Assembly: GCA_020632885.1 (NCBI GenBank)
Contig: JACKEQ010000012.1
Span: 1-64,000, forward strand
Reading direction: 5' to 3'
Origin: Alphaproteobacteria bacterium
GTDB taxonomy: Bacteria > Myxococcota_A > UBA796 > GCA-2862545
Length of the DNA: 64,000 nucleotides
The notes below the pieces were generated by a model that did not search any database, was not told the origin of the DNA, and was given only the letters and a program-made list of their open reading frames with translations. Of this stretch, positions 62,078 through 64,000 are shown piece by piece; position 1 is the stretch's first letter, and each line of letters begins with the position of its first letter. The translations under genes and the position numbers were made by a program.

Positions 62078-63112
62078 TCACCCGAGGGTCGTGCGGAGCC
62101 CGTCCAGCAGGGCGACCGCGTTCCTGCCGAGGTGCTCGGTGTGGTAGCCGCCCTCCTGCACCGCGACCGTGGGGAGCCCGAGCCGCCCGATCCGCTCGCC
62201 CACCTCGCGGAGGTCGTCGGTCGTGAGCTGGAAGTGCCCGACGGGATCGAGGGCGTACGTGTCCAGGCCCGCGGAGAGCACGAGATAGTCCGGTGCGAAG
62301 GCGCGGATGGCGGGGAGCGCTTGGCGCTCGAGGAGCTCCATGTACCGGGGACCGTCGCAGCCGGCCGCCTCCGTGACGTTGAGGGTGGTGCCCGAGCCCG
62401 CCCCGGCCCCGGTCTCGTTCGGGAAGCCCGCGAAGTAGGGGAAGCAGGCGTCCGGATGCTCGTGGATGGAGACCACCTGCACCCGGGGGTTCCGGTAGAA
62501 CAGCGACTGGGTGCCGTTCCCGTGGTGCACGTCGATGTCGAGCACCGTCACCCTGGCGCCGCGCAGGAGCGCGCTCACGGCGATGGCCGCGTTGTTCAGG
62601 TAGCAGTAGCCACCGAAGGCCTTCCCGGTCGCGTGGTGGCCCGGCGGGCGGGAGAGCGCGTAGGTCAGCGGGAGCCTCCGCTTCTTCAGCGCACGCGCGG
62701 CGGCCCAGGCGCAGCTCGCGCTCCAGCGGGCGGCCTCCCAGGTCTGGCTGGACAGCGGCGTGCCCGCGTCGAAGCAGAAGGCACCCGCGTGGCTGATGCG
62801 CGTGGGGTCCGCCTGGACCTGATCCCGCTTCGGGAAGACGGTGGGATAGAACGTCTCGCCCTCCGGCAGCGCGCTCGCCGTGCGGTACAGCGCGAGCAGG
62901 TTGCCGTTGTGCTGGGCGGACAGGGTGCCGGGCGGGACGGGTGGAGGCTCCTCCACCGCGAAGCGATCGGAATCCCGGAGGGCCGCGAGGATGCTCTCGG
63001 CCCGGGCCGTGGTCTCCGGATGGTCGATCCGCTCGCCGAACGCCCACTCGTAGCGGGGCTTGAAGGCGAGCTGGGCGGGGTGGAACCAGGCGGGGGTGAC
63101 CGCGTCGATCAT
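62078..63112 (-). CDS. histone-deacetylase-superfamily amidohydrolase (acetylpolyamine-type)
   Basis: 344 residues from ATG 63112, which shares its A with the preceding stop (TGATG). Zinc and catalytic motifs: SRPPGHHATG (His-His pair), DIDVHHGNGTQ (zinc Asp/His), SAGLDTYALD (second zinc Asp) and VQEGGYH. Bacterial members deacetylate acetylpolyamines or related amides. Length and motifs fit the polyamine-deacetylase group. Encoded directly after a GNAT acetyltransferase, so an acetyl/deacetyl cycle on one substrate is possible (inference). Confidence 0.9.
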   Translation of the reverse strand: MIDAVTPAWFHPAQLAFKPRYEWAFGERIDHPETTARAESILAALRDSDRFAVEEPPPVPPGTLSAQHNGNLLALYRTASALPEGETFYPTVFPKRDQVQADPTRISHAGAFCFDAGTPLSSQTWEAARWSASCAWAAARALKKRRLPLTYALSRPPGHHATGKAFGGYCYLNNAAIAVSALLRGARVTVLDIDVHHGNGTQSLFYRNPRVQVVSIHEHPDACFPYFAGFPNETGAGAGSGTTLNVTEAAGCDGPRYMELLERQALPAIRAFAPDYLVLSAGLDTYALDPVGHFQLTTDDLREVGERIGRLGLPTVAVQEGGYHTEHLGRNAVALLDGLRTTLG

Positions 63113-63639
63113 CAGGCCTCCGGCATCCACTTCCAGAGCTGGAAGCCGCTCTCGTGGTACGGCTCGAGCCAGCCGTCGTTCCATGCGCAGACCTCGTCGT
63201 CGGACTCGGCCACGCACTCGAAGCCGTAGCGCGTGTAGGCCCGCACGGCCCACTCGGCGTCGGGGTGGGCGATGAGCACCATGCCCTCCTTGTCGCGCCG
63301 GACCACCTCCGCCGAGGCATGGTCGAGCAGCCGGCGCCCGATCCGCTTGCCGACGTGGTCACGGTGGACGTAGACATAGCCCAGATAGAGGAAATCCCCG
63401 GCGTCCTGGAGCGTCAGCACACCGACGACCTCACCGTGGAGCACGGCCGACCAGAACTCCCGCTTGCGTAGATTGGCCCGGGCCCAGGTGGCGTCCACCT
63501 CGTGGGAGGCCGCGAGGTCCTCGGGGTCGGTGAAGGGACGGTACCACTCCACGGTGCTGCGCAGAATCTCCACCACAGCGTCCAGATCGCGCTCTTCGGT
63601 GGGTCGCAGGGTCACGGGTGGCGGTACGACGGCATTCAA
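63112..63639 (-). CDS. GNAT-family N-acetyltransferase
   Basis: 175 residues from a TTG with GGAGG 6 nt upstream. GNAT fold: LRPTEERDLDAVVEILRST, beta4 GEVVGVLTLQDAG, acetyl-CoA pyrophosphate loop VHRDHVGKRIGRRLLDHA (Q/RxxGxG/A type), and RAYTRYGFECVAES. Acetylates an amine; substrate unknown. A 9-bp inverted repeat ends one nucleotide before the ribosome site, so translation could be controlled by RNA structure or a repressor. Confidence 0.9.
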   Translation of the reverse strand: MNAVVPPPVTLRPTEERDLDAVVEILRSTVEWYRPFTDPEDLAASHEVDATWARANLRKREFWSAVLHGEVVGVLTLQDAGDFLYLGYVYVHRDHVGKRIGRRLLDHASAEVVRRDKEGMVLIAHPDAEWAVRAYTRYGFECVAESDDEVCAWNDGWLEPYHESGFQLWKWMPEA

Positions 63640-63651
63640 GGCACACCTCCT

Positions 63652-63679
63652 GTACGTCGTTGAAAGTCTGACGACGTAC
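63652..63679 (-). promoter_or_regulatory. perfect 9-bp inverted repeat in the GNAT leader
   Basis: GTACGTCGT-N10-ACGACGTAC. It lies between the -10-like box (63681-63686) and AGGAGG; it could be an operator overlapping the start of transcription or a hairpin next to the ribosome site. Confidence 0.65.
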
Positions 63680-63680
63680 T

Positions 63681-63689
63681 AGTGTACCA
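63681..63689 (-). promoter_or_regulatory. extended -10-like box TGG-TACACT of the GNAT/deacetylase pair
   Basis: Predicted RNA start near 63674, inside the inverted repeat. Confidence 0.4.
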
Positions 63690-63706
63690 ACGGCAATCCG
63701 TCGACC

Positions 63707-64000
63707 TCAGGCCGGACGCAGCGGGAGCTGGAGGTCCACGCGCGTCCCTCCGCCGGGCCGTCCACCGACGGCCAGCTCACCGCCCATCGCGCGGACGAGC
63801 TGGGCCGAGATGGCGAGCCCCAACCCGGTCCCCGCGTGCTTGATCCCCTGCGTCGTGCCCTGGGAGAACGGCCTGAACAGCTCGACGTCGTCGGGGATCC
63901 CGGGCCCGGTGTCGTCCACGCGCACCAGGAGACGCCCGTCGAGGCGCGTCACCTCCAGCGCCACCTCGCCCTCCCGGGTGAACTTCAGCGCGTTGCCCAG
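63707..64000 (-). CDS. histidine kinase, C-terminal ATPase domain only (5' part outside window)
   Basis: The frame is open to the window edge. N-box LGNALKFT, G1 DDTGPGIP, F-box VELFRPFSQG and G2 GTGLGLAISAQLV, ending in LQLPLRPA. These are the ATP-binding motifs of a HATPase_c domain. The sensor and His-box are not in the window. It lies 67 nt upstream of the GNAT gene on the same strand, with its own promoter features between them. Confidence 0.9.
   Translation of the reverse strand: MGNALKFTREGEVALEVTRLDGRLLVRVDDTGPGIPDDVELFRPFSQGTTQGIKHAGTGLGLAISAQLVRAMGGELAVGGRPGGGTRVDLQLPLRPA

Overview
The window is about 70% GC, almost completely coding, and carries typical markers of a myxobacterium-like member of the Myxococcota. 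These are several large lipoproteins with MopE-type Asp/Cys metal-binding repeats, Asp/Ser and Gly-rich low-complexity linkers, Hanks-type Ser/Thr kinases, a secreted caspase, Hcp-like Sel1 repeats, an acyl-CoA-binding protein, a lycopene cyclase and a FAST-style 7Fe ferredoxin. No rRNA, tRNA, CRISPR array, integrase or complete insertion sequence is visible. The assignment is by gene content only.

Layout. 1-6040: the end of a DASS-family transporter, a polysaccharide deacetylase lipoprotein, a MopE/Gly-rich giant lipoprotein and a PPC-domain lipoprotein. 6231-13601: a 614-residue lipoprotein, two small Cys-rich lipoproteins with a coupled micro-gene, a HEAT-like protein, and a Sel1-repeat/beta-rich protein coupled to a lipoprotein. 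13602-16110: the only low-density stretch. It holds three relics of one secreted-protein family (one intact, two decayed) separated by a duplicated about 200-bp element with terminal inverted repeats. 16165-19669: TonB-C-like protein, Uma2 protein, metallophosphoesterase, membrane protein. 19792-25381: an operon of Cys-rich lipoprotein, ECF sigma factor, zinc-finger anti-sigma factor with a DUF4384-like domain, secreted caspase and two duplicated lipoproteins. This is the most interesting module. 25386-29321: OPT transporter, membrane protein and Ser/Thr kinase operon (minus strand). 29424-31633: ferredoxin, response regulator and a tail-to-tail histidine kinase. 31673-35197: a J-domain-like protein, an HscC-like Hsp70 and a membrane-anchored protein. 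35201-44280: acyl-CoA-binding protein, multiheme cytochrome, YtkA-like protein, MaoC-type hydratase, lipoprotein, HrpB helicase, a second kinase. 44343-52638: HAD phosphatase, AAA ATPase, a MacAB-type export system with a divergent outer-membrane factor, TPR-sulfotransferase. 52866-64000: PPC-repeat lipoprotein coupled to a lycopene cyclase, an RND efflux operon, a GNAT/deacetylase pair and the end of a histidine kinase.

Genome-scale patterns seen directly: (i) convergent genes nearly always abut within 4 nt or overlap; (ii) many start codons lie exactly 6-8 nt downstream of a TAnnnn box, implying leaderless mRNAs; (iii) many exported proteins have very short signal peptides without a positive charge; (iv) operon genes are chained by ATGA, GTGA or TGATG overlaps.
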